A stretch of 64,000 nucleotides of DNA from Phenylobacterium montanum (GCF_018135625.1 NZ_CP073078.1:2574501-2638500); one strand, 5' to 3'. Counted from the first letter of the stretch, positions 1 through 9,644 are shown. Numbers and translations are program-made. Notes: generated by a model not told the origin, from the sequence alone.

Positions 1-2
1 CG

Positions 3-1370
3 GCCGCCCAGGCCCGCGCCTTCGCTACCGGCACGACCATGCTGGCGCTGGGCGGCATGGCCGCTATCGGCCTGTCGCTCTTCATGGCCTGGCTGCTGAC
101 GGATATGATCGCCAAGCCGGTCGCCGCCATGACCCAGGTCATGCGGCGGCTCGCGAGCGGAGACACCGCGCTCGAAGTGCCGGCCCAGGATCGCCGCGAC
201 GAGGTCGGCGAGATGGCCCAGGCCGTCACCGTATTCCGCGACGCCGCCATCGCCAAGGAGCGGCTGGAGGCCGAGAGCATCGCCTTGCGCGACCAGTCGG
301 AAGCCGAGCGCCGGCAAGCCGAGGCCGCCCGCGAAGCCAACGCCCGCGAGCAGGCACAGGTGGTCGAGGCCCTCGCCAGCGGCCTGGAACGCCTGGCCGG
401 CGGGGACCTGACCTATCGCCTGAACGCCCAGTTCGCCCCCGCCTATCGCAAGGTCCAGGGGGACTTCAACGCCGCCATGGAGACCCTGCAGGACGCCATG
501 GGCGTGATCGTGGCCAACGCAGACGGCATCCGCTCGGGCTCCAACGAGATCACCAGCGCTTCCGACGACCTGGCCCGCCGTACCGAACACCAGGCCGCCA
601 CCCTGGAGGAGACCGCCGCCGCCCTGGACGAGGTCACCGCCACCGTGCGCAAGACCGCCGACAGCGCCCGCGACGCCCACCAGCTGGTCTCCGACGCCGA
701 GCAGGACGCCGAAAAGTCGCACCTGGTCGTCGGTGACGCCGTGGCCGCAATGGGGCAGATCGAGGAGTCCTCGCGCGAGATCTCCAAGATCGTCGGCATT
801 ATCGACGAGATCGCCTTCCAGACCAACCTCCTGGCTCTGAACGCAGGCGTCGAGGCCGCCCGCGCCGGCGAGGCTGGCCGCGGCTTTGCGGTCGTGGCCC
901 AGGAAGTGCGCGCCCTGGCCCAGCGCTCAGCCGACGCGGCCAAGGAGATCAAGGGCCTGATCAGCGATTCGTCGCGCCATGTCGACACCGGCGCCGGCCT
1001 GGTGGGCCGCACGGGCGAGGCGCTCAAGCGGATCGTCGAGCGGGTGAAATCGATCAACGGGCTGGTCGCCCAGATCGCCGCCTCGGCCCAGGAGCAGGCC
1101 TCGGGCCTGACCCAGGTCAACACCGCAGTCAACCAGATGGACCAGGTGACCCAGCAGAACGCGGCCATGGTCGAGGAGGCCACCGCCGCCAGCCACAGGC
1201 TGCGCCAGGGTGTCGACGAGCTTTCCAGCCTGATCCGCAAGTTCGAGGTCGGCGCGGCCGCCACCCAAGCCCCTGTTCGCAGCTCGCCCCGCGGCGCCGC
1301 TCCGGCACGCCGCCGCGCCGCCGGCGGAGCCGCAGTAGCCGTGGCCACCAGCGAGTGGGAAGAGTTCTAA
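3..1370 (+). CDS. Methyl-accepting chemotaxis protein, 5'-truncated by window edge
   Basis: The frame is open to the first codon of the window, so the real start and the periplasmic sensor domain lie outside. What remains begins with a transmembrane segment (around the ATG at 39), followed by a HAMP domain (DMIAKPVAAM... GDTALEVP... EVGEMAQAV) and a long cytoplasmic signalling domain. The signalling tip, with its FQTNLLALNAGVEAARAGE core, is the hallmark of MCPs that dock CheA and CheW. The protein ends in SEWEEF. A C-terminal W-E-x-F-type tail is the usual tether for the CheR methyltransferase and CheB methylesterase, so this is probably a full-featured, adaptation-competent receptor. The ligand cannot be inferred without the missing N-terminus. 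No other che genes are visible. Confidence 0.93.
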   Translation, partial: AAQARAFATGTTMLALGGMAAIGLSLFMAWLLTDMIAKPVAAMTQVMRRLASGDTALEVPAQDRRDEVGEMAQAVTVFRDAAIAKERLEAESIALRDQSEAERRQAEAAREANAREQAQVVEALASGLERLAGGDLTYRLNAQFAPAYRKVQGDFNAAMETLQDAMGVIVANADGIRSGSNEITSASDDLARRTEHQAATLEETAAALDEVTATVRKTADSARDAHQLVSDAEQDAEKSHLVVGDAVAAMGQIEESSREISKIVGIIDEIAFQTNLLALNAGVEAARAGEAGRGFAVVAQEVRALAQRSADAAKEIKGLISDSSRHVDTGAGLVGRTGEALKRIVERVKSINGLVAQIAASAQEQASGLTQVNTAVNQMDQVTQQNAAMVEEATAASHRLRQGVDELSSLIRKFEVGAAATQAPVRSSPRGAAPARRRAAGGAAVAVATSEWEEF

Positions 1371-1463
1371 GCGCACCGCCAATTCCGCGGCCACGTTTGC
1401 AATCCGTCCGGGTTTCGTTTTCGATCGCCTCCACAAGAAGGGGAAACACCCGGGAGGACGGAC

Positions 1464-1889
1464 ATGCGAACCAAACTTTTTGGCGCGGCCATTGCGGCGC
1501 TACTGCTGACGGCGGGAACGGCGGGCGCGGCCACCCTGACCTTTTCAGCGCCTCTGAAGGGGGGCGACGAGGTTCCCGCCAACGCCACCACCGGCTCGGG
1601 CCAGGTCGAGGCCAGCCTGGACACCGACGCCAAGGTGCTGAGCTACAAAGTCACCTATTCCGGCCTGACCGGGGCGGCGACCATGGCCCACTTCCACGGC
1701 CCGGCGGCAGCCGGCGCCAATGCGCCGCCGGTGATCACCATGATGAGCCTGAACAGTCCCATAACCGGGTCGGCCAAGCTGACCGATGCGCAGGTCGCCG
1801 ACCTGAAGGCCGGGAAGTGGTACTTCAACGTCCACACCCAAGCCCATCCCGGCGGCGAGATCAGGGGGCAGCTGAAAGCGGCGCCTTAG
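1464..1889 (+). CDS. CHRD domain-containing secreted protein
   Basis: 141 aa with a clear Sec signal peptide (MRTKLFGAAIAALLLTAGTA, cleavage near AGA-A). The mature part is a single CHRD domain: it contains the typical DEVPANATTGSGQ start, the AHFHGPA motif, and the HTQAHPGGEIRGQL ending. CHRD domains were named from the animal BMP antagonist chordin. In bacteria they occur in short exported proteins of unknown role. GGGAGG about 7 nt before the ATG supports the start. It appears monocistronic. The exact function is unknown; the family assignment is firm. Confidence 0.9.
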   Translation: MRTKLFGAAIAALLLTAGTAGAATLTFSAPLKGGDEVPANATTGSGQVEASLDTDAKVLSYKVTYSGLTGAATMAHFHGPAAAGANAPPVITMMSLNSPITGSAKLTDAQVADLKAGKWYFNVHTQAHPGGEIRGQLKAAP

Positions 1890-1980
1890 CCCCGGGATCG
1901 GCGGCGGGCGCAACGCGACGCCGGCCAGCGCGTTGATGAGGGTAGAGCTCGGGGGCCAACCCGCCGAAAGGCTCGAAGCC

Positions 1981-2262
1981 ATGAAGCTCACCACCCTGAC
2001 CGCCGCAGCCTTGCTGTTCGCCGCGCCTGCCGCCTTCGCCCAGACAACGACCGCCACGTCCGGCGCCGTGAACCCTCCGGCCGTAGCGCAGACGCCGCCG
2101 GCCGCTGAGGCGACCAGCCCGACCGCGACGCCGGCCCCGACCGCCAGCGATGTCGCCACTCAGACCGTGGCCAATGCGCCCATTCCAGATACGCAGGCCA
2201 CGCGCGCCAAGTACCCACCGCTGAGCCATGCCGGTAAGGCTACCGACCCAGCCGGCAACTGA
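1981..2262 (+). CDS. Small secreted Ala/Thr/Pro-rich hypothetical protein
   Basis: 93 aa. I chose the ATG at 1981 over one 48 nt upstream because it places a normal signal peptide (MKLTTLTAAALLFAAPAAFA, cleavage before QTT) at the N-terminus. The mature chain is a low-complexity stretch rich in Ala, Thr, Pro and Val without cysteines, ending in a short basic segment (TRAKYPPLSHAGKATDPAGN). It is probably an unstructured periplasmic or surface peptide. I do not recognise the family. It could be co-transcribed with the CHRD gene 91 nt upstream, but no functional link can be shown. Confidence 0.65.
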   Translation: MKLTTLTAAALLFAAPAAFAQTTTATSGAVNPPAVAQTPPAAEATSPTATPAPTASDVATQTVANAPIPDTQATRAKYPPLSHAGKATDPAGN

Positions 2263-2481
2263 ACCCGCTTCGCGCCGCTCCGCCAACCGCGGAGCGGCGT
2301 AAATCGCGGCGGGACTGCGGCGAACGGCGCCCTAGATTGATCACAAACCCCGCCTAACCATGCTGGCGGGGGGCGAATCTGAGCGTCGAGCAAACTTGCG
2401 CGCCGACATGTTCGCCAAAATCTGCCGACTTCAGCCGCGGCTGCGACGCTCTGCCAACACTGGGCGAGGTCACAACCCGAC

Positions 2482-3951
2482 ATGAAGAAGACGCAGTTCA
2501 TCGCCGGCGCCGCCGTCGGCGCGGTCGCCACCGTGCTGGCCGGCGCGGGCGGCTATTGGGCGCGGGGCGCCGAAGCCGCGACCGCCGGCGAGCCGGCGGC
2601 TCTGGCCAGCGCTTCCCCGTCCTCCTTCGCCGACATCGTGCAGAAGGTGTCCCCGGCCGTGGTCTCGATCGATGTGGAGGGCAAGGCCAAGCGCGACCCG
2701 GCCGCCTTCCGCGGCCAGGCGCCCCAGCTGCCGTTCGGCTTCGAGTTCCGCCAGCTGGTTCCCGAGGATCCGGAAGGCGCGCCGGCGCCCAAGATGCGCG
2801 CCACCGGCTCAGGCTTTCTGATCTCCTCCGACGGCTACATCGTCACCAACAACCACGTGATCGACGGCGCAGACGACATCAAGGTGCGCCTGACCGACGG
2901 GCGCGAACTGAAGGCCCACCTTGTCGGCCGCGACGCCGCCACCGACATCGCCGTGGTCAAGGTCGAGGGGCACGACTTCACCTATGTCAGCTTCGAGGAT
3001 CGCGCCAAGCCGCGCGTCGGCGATTGGGTGGTGGCCGTGGGCAACCCCTTCGGCCTGGGCGGCACGGCTACAGCCGGCATCGTCTCGGCCCTGGGCCGCA
3101 AGAACGTCAGCGATTCCAACTATGTCGACTACATGCAGATCGACGCCCCGATCAACCGCGGCAATTCCGGCGGCCCGACCTTCGACGTTCAAGGCCGGGT
3201 GGTTGGCGTCAACACCGCGATCTTTTCTCCGTCCGGCGGCTCGGTGGGCATCGGCTTCGACATTCCCGCAGACGTGGCGGCCCAGGTCAGCAAGCAGCTT
3301 ATCAGTGGGGGCAAGGTTGTGCGCGGCTATATCGGCGCCGCTATCCAGGACGTGACCCCCGAGATCGCCGACAGCCTGGGCCTGGCCCAGCCCAAGGGCG
3401 CCCTCGTGGCCGAACTGACCCCCGGCGGCCCCTCGCAGCGCGCCGGCCTGCAGCCCGGCGATGTGGTGCAGAAGATCAACGGCCGCGAGGTCGCCTCGGC
3501 CTCCGACCTGACGCGTCAGGTGGCGCTCGCTAGCGCGGGAGAGACCCTGAAGCTGGACGTACTGCGTAACGGGCGCGTCCAGGCTATCGACGTGCATTCG
3601 GGGATCCGTCCCAGCGAAGCCCAGTTGGCCAGCAACGACACGCCGGACGAGGCAGGCGCCGGCGGCGCCGAGCCGGCCTCCTCCAAGGTCCTAGGCATGC
3701 GGCTGGAGCCCAACGCCTCGGGAGGTGTGACCATCGACGGCGTCGGCCGCGGTTCCGACGCGGCGGACAAGGGGCTTCAAGCCGGCGACGTGATCCTGTC
3801 GGCCGCCGGACGCCCCACCGCAACCCCAGCAGACCTGTCCGCGGCCGTCGCGCAGCAGAAGCGCGAGGGGCGCAAGGCGGTGCTGCTGATGGTCCAGCGC
3901 GATGGGCGCCGCTCTTTCGTACCGCTGAGCCTCAGCGAGGCCAAGGGCTAA
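2482..3951 (+). CDS. degP: Do-family periplasmic serine endoprotease (DegP/HtrA/MucD-like)
   Basis: 489 aa, a normal length for Do-type HtrA proteases, which degrade or refold damaged envelope proteins. An N-terminal signal or anchor segment (about residues 6-24) is followed by a trypsin-like domain with the full catalytic triad: H125 in TNNHVIDGA, D155 in DAATDIAVVK, and S229 in RGNSGGPTFD. Two PDZ domains follow. The first begins near RGYIGAAIQDV and has a GPSQRAGLQPGDV carboxylate-binding loop; the second begins near LGMRLEP and ends in SLSEAKG. The gene stands alone. Its stop overlaps the stop region of the convergent cytochrome gene by 4 nt. Confidence 0.95.
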   Translation: MKKTQFIAGAAVGAVATVLAGAGGYWARGAEAATAGEPAALASASPSSFADIVQKVSPAVVSIDVEGKAKRDPAAFRGQAPQLPFGFEFRQLVPEDPEGAPAPKMRATGSGFLISSDGYIVTNNHVIDGADDIKVRLTDGRELKAHLVGRDAATDIAVVKVEGHDFTYVSFEDRAKPRVGDWVVAVGNPFGLGGTATAGIVSALGRKNVSDSNYVDYMQIDAPINRGNSGGPTFDVQGRVVGVNTAIFSPSGGSVGIGFDIPADVAAQVSKQLISGGKVVRGYIGAAIQDVTPEIADSLGLAQPKGALVAELTPGGPSQRAGLQPGDVVQKINGREVASASDLTRQVALASAGETLKLDVLRNGRVQAIDVHSGIRPSEAQLASNDTPDEAGAGGAEPASSKVLGMRLEPNASGGVTIDGVGRGSDAADKGLQAGDVILSAAGRPTATPADLSAAVAQQKREGRKAVLLMVQRDGRRSFVPLSLSEAKG

Positions 3952-5021
3952 GGCTTGTCCGGCTTCATCTGGGCGATATAGGCGCGGATGAGGTCCAGGC
4001 CCTCGTCATGGACCACGCTTCGGCCGATCTGGGGCATCATCACCCCCGGCTCGGTCGAGGCCATACGGTAGGCCAGGATCGACTTGTCCGGACGGCCGGG
4101 ATCGATGGCGACCTCCAGGTCGCCTGAGCCGCGCCCAGCCGCCACCGGCCGCTTGCCGACGCCCAGGCGATGGATGTCCTGCTCCTCGAGCGTCAGATAG
4201 AGACCGCTGTTGCTGGCCAGGCCCGCGAGGCTGTGGCAGTGGCCACAATTGACGTCGAGATAGGCGCGCGCTCGGGCCGCCACCGGCTGGGCAGGGTCGT
4301 CCCAACGCGGCGTCGCCAGGATCGGACCTGACGGAAGACCCGTGAGCAGCCCCGCCTTGGCCCAGGTCTGCAGCTGGCCGCCGGCCGGGGTCTCAATGGC
4401 CAGATTGCGCGCCTTTGGCCCGATCGGGGTGATCGCGCCGTTGCTCGAATGGCATTCCTTGCACTGGTTCACATTTGGCACGGCGTAGTCGATCTGGCGC
4501 GGCCGGCCCGCGGCGTCGATGAAGCTGACCGGCTCGCGCAAGCCGGCGCGCTTCAAGACGGCCTCGGTCTGTTCGGCGTTCCAGACATAGGTCAGGGCGG
4601 TCCAGCCGGCCTGGCGATGGATCAAAAGCCGTGTCTCGATCAGGCGCACGTCCTGGTCGGGCCGGCGGAAATCGGCGGGATAGGCGAAGGTCTTCACCAG
4701 CACCGAACCCACCGGCAAGTCCAGCAGGCCCGCTCCCTGGTAGCGGGCGACGGCGCCTGGCGGCAAGTAGAGGTAACGGCTCTTGGCCGCGTAGTCGCTG
4801 AACAGCGGCGTCGCCAGGCCGTAGGGCGTGACGCGGGCGCTGGGAACCCGGGCGTGGGCGTCAGCGAACAGGTGATAGTCGGAAAGCCGCGGCGCCGGCG
4901 TCTCGTCCATCAGCCGCGCCAGGTCGACGGCCGGCCGCCCATCGGCCTTGCCGCGCGACATGGGGCTGAACACCAGGAGGCAGGCAAGGGCGAGGCCGCC
5001 CAGAACTCTACCGAAACCCAT
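3948..5021 (-). CDS. Diheme c-type cytochrome, SO_2930/HNE_0200 family (TIGR03806-like)
   Basis: 357 aa with an N-terminal signal or anchor (GRVLGGLALACLLVFSPMS). The N-terminal half has no familiar fold and is rich in aromatic residues. Two c-type haem sites lie in the C-terminal half: CKECH at 187-191 and CGHCH at 259-263, with candidate Met ligands near 328-329. From memory this matches the family once called HNE_0200 or SO_2930, which is repeatedly encoded beside a parallel beta-helix protein. The same arrangement is seen here: the beta-helix gene lies 10 nt upstream on the same strand. It should act in the periplasm as an electron-transfer or redox enzyme; the substrate is unknown. Confidence 0.85.
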   Translation of the reverse strand: MGFGRVLGGLALACLLVFSPMSRGKADGRPAVDLARLMDETPAPRLSDYHLFADAHARVPSARVTPYGLATPLFSDYAAKSRYLYLPPGAVARYQGAGLLDLPVGSVLVKTFAYPADFRRPDQDVRLIETRLLIHRQAGWTALTYVWNAEQTEAVLKRAGLREPVSFIDAAGRPRQIDYAVPNVNQCKECHSSNGAITPIGPKARNLAIETPAGGQLQTWAKAGLLTGLPSGPILATPRWDDPAQPVAARARAYLDVNCGHCHSLAGLASNSGLYLTLEEQDIHRLGVGKRPVAAGRGSGDLEVAIDPGRPDKSILAYRMASTEPGVMMPQIGRSVVHDEGLDLIRAYIAQMKPDKP

Positions 5022-5031
5022 GGCCGCGCCG

Positions 5032-6255
5032 TCAGCCGCCCTGGCCAGCCGGCAGAGTGACGGGCGCTGGCTCCGGCAGCGGCGCCGAGCCTAGGTTGGG
5101 CGTCACCTCCGGATTGGCGCTGGTGATCGGCGTTCCCTGGGTGACCAGGCGCAGGTTGGCCACCGGGCCGTCGGCGATGTGGAATTGAGCGGGGATGGTC
5201 TCGGGATTTCCGCCCGGATGGGTGTAGGTCACCACCCCGTCCCAGACCACCGGCGGCAGGGTCCCGCCCAGGGCCTTGGCCAGCTCGGCCCCGCCGGGGA
5301 AAGCCGGCGCCCAGCCGTTCTTGCCCATGCGGTTGCCGTGGATCGATATCTCCCGCGGCAGGGGATTGTAGGCCGGGTCGGTGAAGGGCTGCACATAGGC
5401 TACCAAGAGCACCCCCACCGTGGCGTTGCCGTCGATATTGTTGGCGAATACGTGGATGTCGCGATTGGCCATCACCATCACCCCGGTGCCGGTCGGCACG
5501 CCGGCCACGATATTGCCCTTGGGCGCGAAGTTGGGCGTGTCGTTGTCGATCGAGGCGTTGTTGAACACCTTGGTCGAATGCCCGCCCATCTGCGGCAGGC
5601 CCGGCAGGTCGAACACCAGGATGCCGCCGGCGTTGTGGGTGGCGAGGTTGTCGCGCACCTCGGCGTCGTAGCAGTTCTCGATCTCGATCCCAGCGACGTT
5701 GAACTCGGCGCGGCTGTGCTCGACCACCACGTTCCTGGACTGGCCGACATAGATGCCGGCGTCGCTGGCCCCGCGGACCAGCACGTGATCGATCAGTACG
5801 TTGGTCGAGGAGACCGGATAGACGCCATAGGCGCCGTTCGAGGACTTGGGCCCGCCGGTCCACTCCACGATCAGGTTCTTCATGGTGATGCGGTCGACGC
5901 CCTTGGCCTTGACCCCATTGCCATGGGCGTTCTGCACCGCCAGGTCGCGCACGGTAACGCCATTGGAGGTGACCAGCAGCCCCTCGGCCGAGCCCTTCTG
6001 GGCGTCGAAGGCCAGGATGGTCTTGTCGGCGCCGGCGCCGGTGACAGTGACATTGGCCACGTCCAGCGACAGGCCGTCGGCGAGATCGAAGCGGCCGGCG
6101 CCCAGGCGCACCACGTCGCCCGGCTTGGCGTCGATCAGAGCCGACTGGATGCGCTCCTGAGCGTCGGGACCCGCCGCGACGTCCAGGGTCTTGGCCAGCG
6201 CCGGCCCGGAAAGGGCGGCGCCCACGAGGGCAAATAGAATCGAAGTCCTGAACAT
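5032..6255 (-). CDS. Secreted right-handed parallel beta-helix protein (TIGR03805-like)
   Basis: 407 aa with a signal peptide (MFRTSILFALVGAALSGPALA). The body has the rhythm of parallel beta-helix (pectate-lyase-like) coils: repeated short hydrophobic strands with Asn ladders such as VTVTGAGADKTIL, VTVRDLAVQNAHGNGV, VVVEHSRAEFNVAGIEIENC and HVFANNIDGNATVGVLL. Such folds usually bind or cleave polysaccharides. The C-terminal 40 residues are Pro-rich. It is the first gene of a two-gene unit with the diheme cytochrome. Families TIGR03805 and TIGR03806 are known, from memory, to occur as such pairs with no assigned function. No catalytic residues can be assigned with confidence. Confidence 0.87.
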   Translation of the reverse strand: MFRTSILFALVGAALSGPALAKTLDVAAGPDAQERIQSALIDAKPGDVVRLGAGRFDLADGLSLDVANVTVTGAGADKTILAFDAQKGSAEGLLVTSNGVTVRDLAVQNAHGNGVKAKGVDRITMKNLIVEWTGGPKSSNGAYGVYPVSSTNVLIDHVLVRGASDAGIYVGQSRNVVVEHSRAEFNVAGIEIENCYDAEVRDNLATHNAGGILVFDLPGLPQMGGHSTKVFNNASIDNDTPNFAPKGNIVAGVPTGTGVMVMANRDIHVFANNIDGNATVGVLLVAYVQPFTDPAYNPLPREISIHGNRMGKNGWAPAFPGGAELAKALGGTLPPVVWDGVVTYTHPGGNPETIPAQFHIADGPVANLRLVTQGTPITSANPEVTPNLGSAPLPEPAPVTLPAGQGG

Positions 6256-6439
6256 GGTCTCCCCCTGGACGCCTCCTGTTTGTTGGTGGCTTGAACGACC
6301 GAATATCCAGAAAACCTAGCGAGCGCTATCGGAATTCATCGGCGGCGCGCCCGACGGTTGCAACCGCAAGCTTGGCTTAACCCACGGCTATGTTAGCGTC
6401 CCCATCAGTGGCGATTCAAAACAAGGGGGGACCCCACCT

Positions 6440-6856
6440 ATGCCGCTGATGTTTCAACCCTATACGAAGTATGCGGATTTCAGCGGCCGGGCGCGCCGTA
6501 TGGAATTCTGGATGTTTGCTCTTTTCCAGATGATCGTCAGCTTCGTGCTGAGCGCCATCACGGGCGGGGCCATGATGAGCGCCATCATGACCCATACGCC
6601 GCCGAGCGGCTTTGCCGGCCTGATCTTCATGCTGTGGTCCTTGTTCGCGCTGGCGAGCTTCGTCCCCAGTCTGGCTGTCGCCGTCCGGCGACTGCACGAC
6701 TCCGGCAAGTCGGGCGCCTGGATCCTGGTCGCCCTGGTCCCCGTGATCGGCGGTCTCGTGCTGCTTGTCTTGTATCTGCTGGACGGGACGCCGGGCGACA
6801 ACCAGTACGGCCCGGACCCCAAGGGGCGGGCTTCCCTGGCTACAGTCGCAGCCTGA
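6440..6856 (+). CDS. DUF805 family inner-membrane protein
   Basis: 138 aa. The DUF805 signature is present: FSGRARRMEFWMF near the N-terminus, then three to four hydrophobic segments, then the conserved VRRLHDSGKSGAW loop and the GTPGDNQYGPDPKG tail. A run of six G residues about 10 nt before the ATG acts as a strong ribosome-binding site. The family is widespread and its molecular function is unknown. A second DUF805 domain occurs in this window, fused to a signal peptidase homologue at 44214-45344. Confidence 0.92.
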   Translation: MPLMFQPYTKYADFSGRARRMEFWMFALFQMIVSFVLSAITGGAMMSAIMTHTPPSGFAGLIFMLWSLFALASFVPSLAVAVRRLHDSGKSGAWILVALVPVIGGLVLLVLYLLDGTPGDNQYGPDPKGRASLATVAA

Positions 6857-6949
6857 ACGCCTGATTGTGCGAGCCGGTCTATGGCCGGCTTGCCAAGCCA
6901 TTCTGCTAGGCCATGCTGGCGGCGCCATCACCTCATGTGAGCCGCCAGC

Positions 6950-8506
6950 ATGACTAGCCTGTCCGCACGCCTCGATCGCGCTATCGCCGAACTGCCGCGC
7001 GTTTTTCCAGGTCCAGGCGGCGCCGTGGCCGTGCTGCGCGAAGGCGAGGTTCTGCTCCGCCACGCCTGGGGTTTCGCCAACGCCGAACGGCGCATCCCCT
7101 TCACGCCGCGCACCTTGTTCCGCATGTGCTCGATCACCAAGCAGTTCACCTGCGGGGTGGTCCTGGACGCCTTTCCCGACCCGACCGTGCTGGACGCCGA
7201 GGTCCGCGCACGCCTGCCGCGGCTGGAGGAGACCGCGCCGGGCGCCCTGCACCTCTGCCATAACCAGTCCGGCCTTCGCGACTACTGGGCCGTGGCCATG
7301 CTGCACGGCGCCCCGGCCGAAAGCGGCTTCGGCGACCATGAAGCCGCCCAGGTGATCGCCGGAACCCGCTCGCTGCAGTTCACGCCGGGGACCCGCTATT
7401 CCTACGTCAACCAGAACTTCCGCCTGCTGGGCGACATCGCAGAGTCGCGGACGGGGCGCAGCTTCGCCGAACTGCTGCGCACCCGCCTGTTCGAGCCAGC
7501 GGGCATGGAGACCGCTTTCCTGGCCGCCGACACCCGGGCCATGCCGGACGGGACCGAGGGCTATGAGGGCTCGCAAGGCGCCGGCTTTCGCGCCGCCGAG
7601 AACCGCATCGTCTGGACCGGCGATGCGGGCATGGGGGCCAGCCTGGACGACATGATCGCCTGGGAGCGCCACATCGACCGCACCCGGGACAACGCGGGGT
7701 CGATCTATCGCCGCCTCTCCGCACCAGTGACCTTCGCGGACGGGTCCCCGGCGGCCTATGGCTTCGGCCTCGCCCGCGGCGAGGAATTGGGCCGCGCCGT
7801 CACCGGCCATGGCGGCGCCCTGCGCGGCTGGCGCAGCCACCGGCTCTATGCCCCGGCCGAGCGGATTTCGGTGGTGGTGATGTTAAACCACCTGTCCGAC
7901 GCCCACGAAGCGGCGGTGAACCTGCTGGCCGCCGTGCTGGACGAGCCCCAGGCCAAGGTCCCGGCGGGCGACGGCGAACCAGCCTGGCTGGGCGCCTATA
8001 TCGAGCCTGAGACCGGCCTTTCGGTGCGGGTCGAGACGGCGGGGCCAGGACAAGTCCGGCTGCGCTACGGCCATCGCCCCGAACTTCTGGCCCTGACCGG
8101 CGATGGCGCGGCCAGCGACGCGGCCAGCCTGCGCCATGCGCCCGACGGCCTGTGGCTCGACCGCCTGGGCGAGAACCAGAGCACCCGGCTCCTGCCCCGC
8201 GTCGGCGAGCCCTCGCGCGACGTGGCCGGCCGTTACCACTGCGCGGAGCTGGACGCGGACCTGACCGTGGTCGACGCCGGCGGCGTGCTCTACGGCGGCT
8301 TCTCCGGCTTTCTCGGCCAGGGGCGCATGGAAGTGCTCGATCCGATCGCCGCCGACCTCTGGGCCCTGCCTTGCCCCCGCGCCCTGGACCATACCCCTCC
8401 TGGAGACTGGACTTTATCCTTCCAGCGCGGCGCGGATGGGCAAGTGACCGAAGCGCAGGTGGGTTGCTGGCTAGCGAGACGCCTGCGCTACGCGCGAACA
8501 GGCTGA
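6950..8506 (+). CDS. D-aminopeptidase / penicillin-recognising serine hydrolase (S12)
   Basis: 518 aa, close to the length of the D-stereospecific aminopeptidase DAP of Ochrobactrum. It has the active-site motifs of the class: S61-I-T-K64 (SxxK), Y152-V-N154 (YxN) and an HGG motif in VTGHGGALRGW. After the catalytic domain come two C-terminal beta-barrel-like domains (from about residue 340), as in DAP, where one loop restricts the substrate cleft. It has no signal peptide, so it is probably cytoplasmic and releases N-terminal D-amino acids or amides from small peptides. An esterase or other S12 activity remains possible. Confidence 0.85.
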   Translation: MTSLSARLDRAIAELPRVFPGPGGAVAVLREGEVLLRHAWGFANAERRIPFTPRTLFRMCSITKQFTCGVVLDAFPDPTVLDAEVRARLPRLEETAPGALHLCHNQSGLRDYWAVAMLHGAPAESGFGDHEAAQVIAGTRSLQFTPGTRYSYVNQNFRLLGDIAESRTGRSFAELLRTRLFEPAGMETAFLAADTRAMPDGTEGYEGSQGAGFRAAENRIVWTGDAGMGASLDDMIAWERHIDRTRDNAGSIYRRLSAPVTFADGSPAAYGFGLARGEELGRAVTGHGGALRGWRSHRLYAPAERISVVVMLNHLSDAHEAAVNLLAAVLDEPQAKVPAGDGEPAWLGAYIEPETGLSVRVETAGPGQVRLRYGHRPELLALTGDGAASDAASLRHAPDGLWLDRLGENQSTRLLPRVGEPSRDVAGRYHCAELDADLTVVDAGGVLYGGFSGFLGQGRMEVLDPIAADLWALPCPRALDHTPPGDWTLSFQRGADGQVTEAQVGCWLARRLRYARTG

Positions 8507-8547
8507 AACTTCGCCATTCAGAAAAACTGCATCCAATTCCCCCAAAA

Positions 8548-8566
8548 CTCTATCGAACTAATAGAG
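8548..8566 (+). promoter_or_regulatory. Dyad upstream of the sulfate transport operon
   Basis: CTCTAT and ATAGAG form a perfect 6-bp inverted repeat separated by 7 nt, in an AT-rich pocket about 50 nt before the GTG of the sulfate-binding protein gene. The size and position suit an operator for a sulfur-responsive regulator, but no regulator gene lies nearby and the assignment is inference. Confidence 0.35.
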
Positions 8567-8615
8567 ATTCTGGCTAGCATGACCCCACCTTAGACGATCT
8601 GAAGGGGAAGAGCCC

Positions 8616-9638
8616 GTGCGCCACGCCAGAACCGACCGCCGCGCCGTATTGACGGCCCTGGGCGCGGCCGCCCTCGCCGGCCCGGCCCTGGCCCAGGACC
8701 GGCCGCCGATCCGGCTGCTCAATGTCAGCTACGACCCGACCCGCGAGCTCTACAAGGACATCAACGCCGCCTTCACCGGCTTTTGGAAGTCGCGCACCGG
8801 GCAGGCGGTGACCATCGACCAGAGCCACGGCGGCTCGGGCGCCCAAGCGCGGGCGGTGATCGATGGCCTGCAGGCCGACGTCGTCACCCTGGGCCTGGCC
8901 TACGACATCGACGTCATCGCCGAGAAGGCGCAGCTCCTGCCCACCAACTGGCAATCGCGCCTGCCCGACAACTCCACCCCCTACACCTCGACCATCGTGT
9001 TCCTGGTGCGCAAGGGCAATCCGGCCAAGCTGCATAGCTGGGCCGACCTGGTGCGTCCTGGTGTGACCCTGATCGCCCCCAATCCCAAAACCTCGGGCGG
9101 GGCGCGCTGGGCCTATTTGGCTGCGTGGGCCTCTGCGCTCAAAGCGCCGGGCGGCTCCGACGCCTCGGCCCGCGCCTATGTGGCCGAGTTCTACCGCCAT
9201 GTGCCGGTGCTGGATTCCGGCGCCCGCGGCTCGACCGTGACCTTCGCCCAGCGCGGCCTGGGCGACGCCCTGGTCTGCTGGGAGAACGAGGCGCACCTGG
9301 CCCTGGCCGAGTTCGGCGCCGACAAGTTCGACATCGTCATCCCGCCCAATTCGATCCTGGCCGAGCCGCCCGTGGCCCTGGTGGACAAGAACGTCGACCG
9401 CAAGGGTGTGCGCACCGTCGCCGCAGGCTATCTGAACTTCCTCTACAGCCCCCTGGCCCAGGACCTGATCGGCAAGAACCACTTCCGCCCGCGCAACGGC
9501 GCGGCTGTGGCCAAGTACGCCAAGGACTTTCCCAAGATCCCGCTGGTGACCATCGACGACACCTTCGGCGGCTGGCGCAAGGCCCAGGCGACCCACTTCG
9601 CCGATGGCGGGGTGTTCGACCAGATTCACAAGGCCTGA
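8616..9638 (+). CDS. cysP: Periplasmic sulfate/thiosulfate-binding protein
   Basis: 340 aa starting at GTG with GAAGGGGAAG just upstream. The N-terminus [22 protein letters not shown] contains a twin-arginine-like signal, so export may use Tat rather than Sec. Family motifs are clear: [17 protein letters not shown], then [40 protein letters not shown] and CWENEA, all typical of the Sbp/CysP group that binds sulfate or thiosulfate by backbone hydrogen bonds. It is the first gene of a tightly packed cysPTWA operon and delivers anion to the CysTW channel. Whether it is better called Sbp or CysP cannot be settled by eye. Confidence 0.95.
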   Translation: MRHARTDRRAVLTALGAAALAGPALAQDRPPIRLLNVSYDPTRELYKDINAAFTGFWKSRTGQAVTIDQSHGGSGAQARAVIDGLQADVVTLGLAYDIDVIAEKAQLLPTNWQSRLPDNSTPYTSTIVFLVRKGNPAKLHSWADLVRPGVTLIAPNPKTSGGARWAYLAAWASALKAPGGSDASARAYVAEFYRHVPVLDSGARGSTVTFAQRGLGDALVCWENEAHLALAEFGADKFDIVIPPNSILAEPPVALVDKNVDRKGVRTVAAGYLNFLYSPLAQDLIGKNHFRPRNGAAVAKYAKDFPKIPLVTIDDTFGGWRKAQATHFADGGVFDQIHKA

Positions 9639-9644
9639 CAGACC

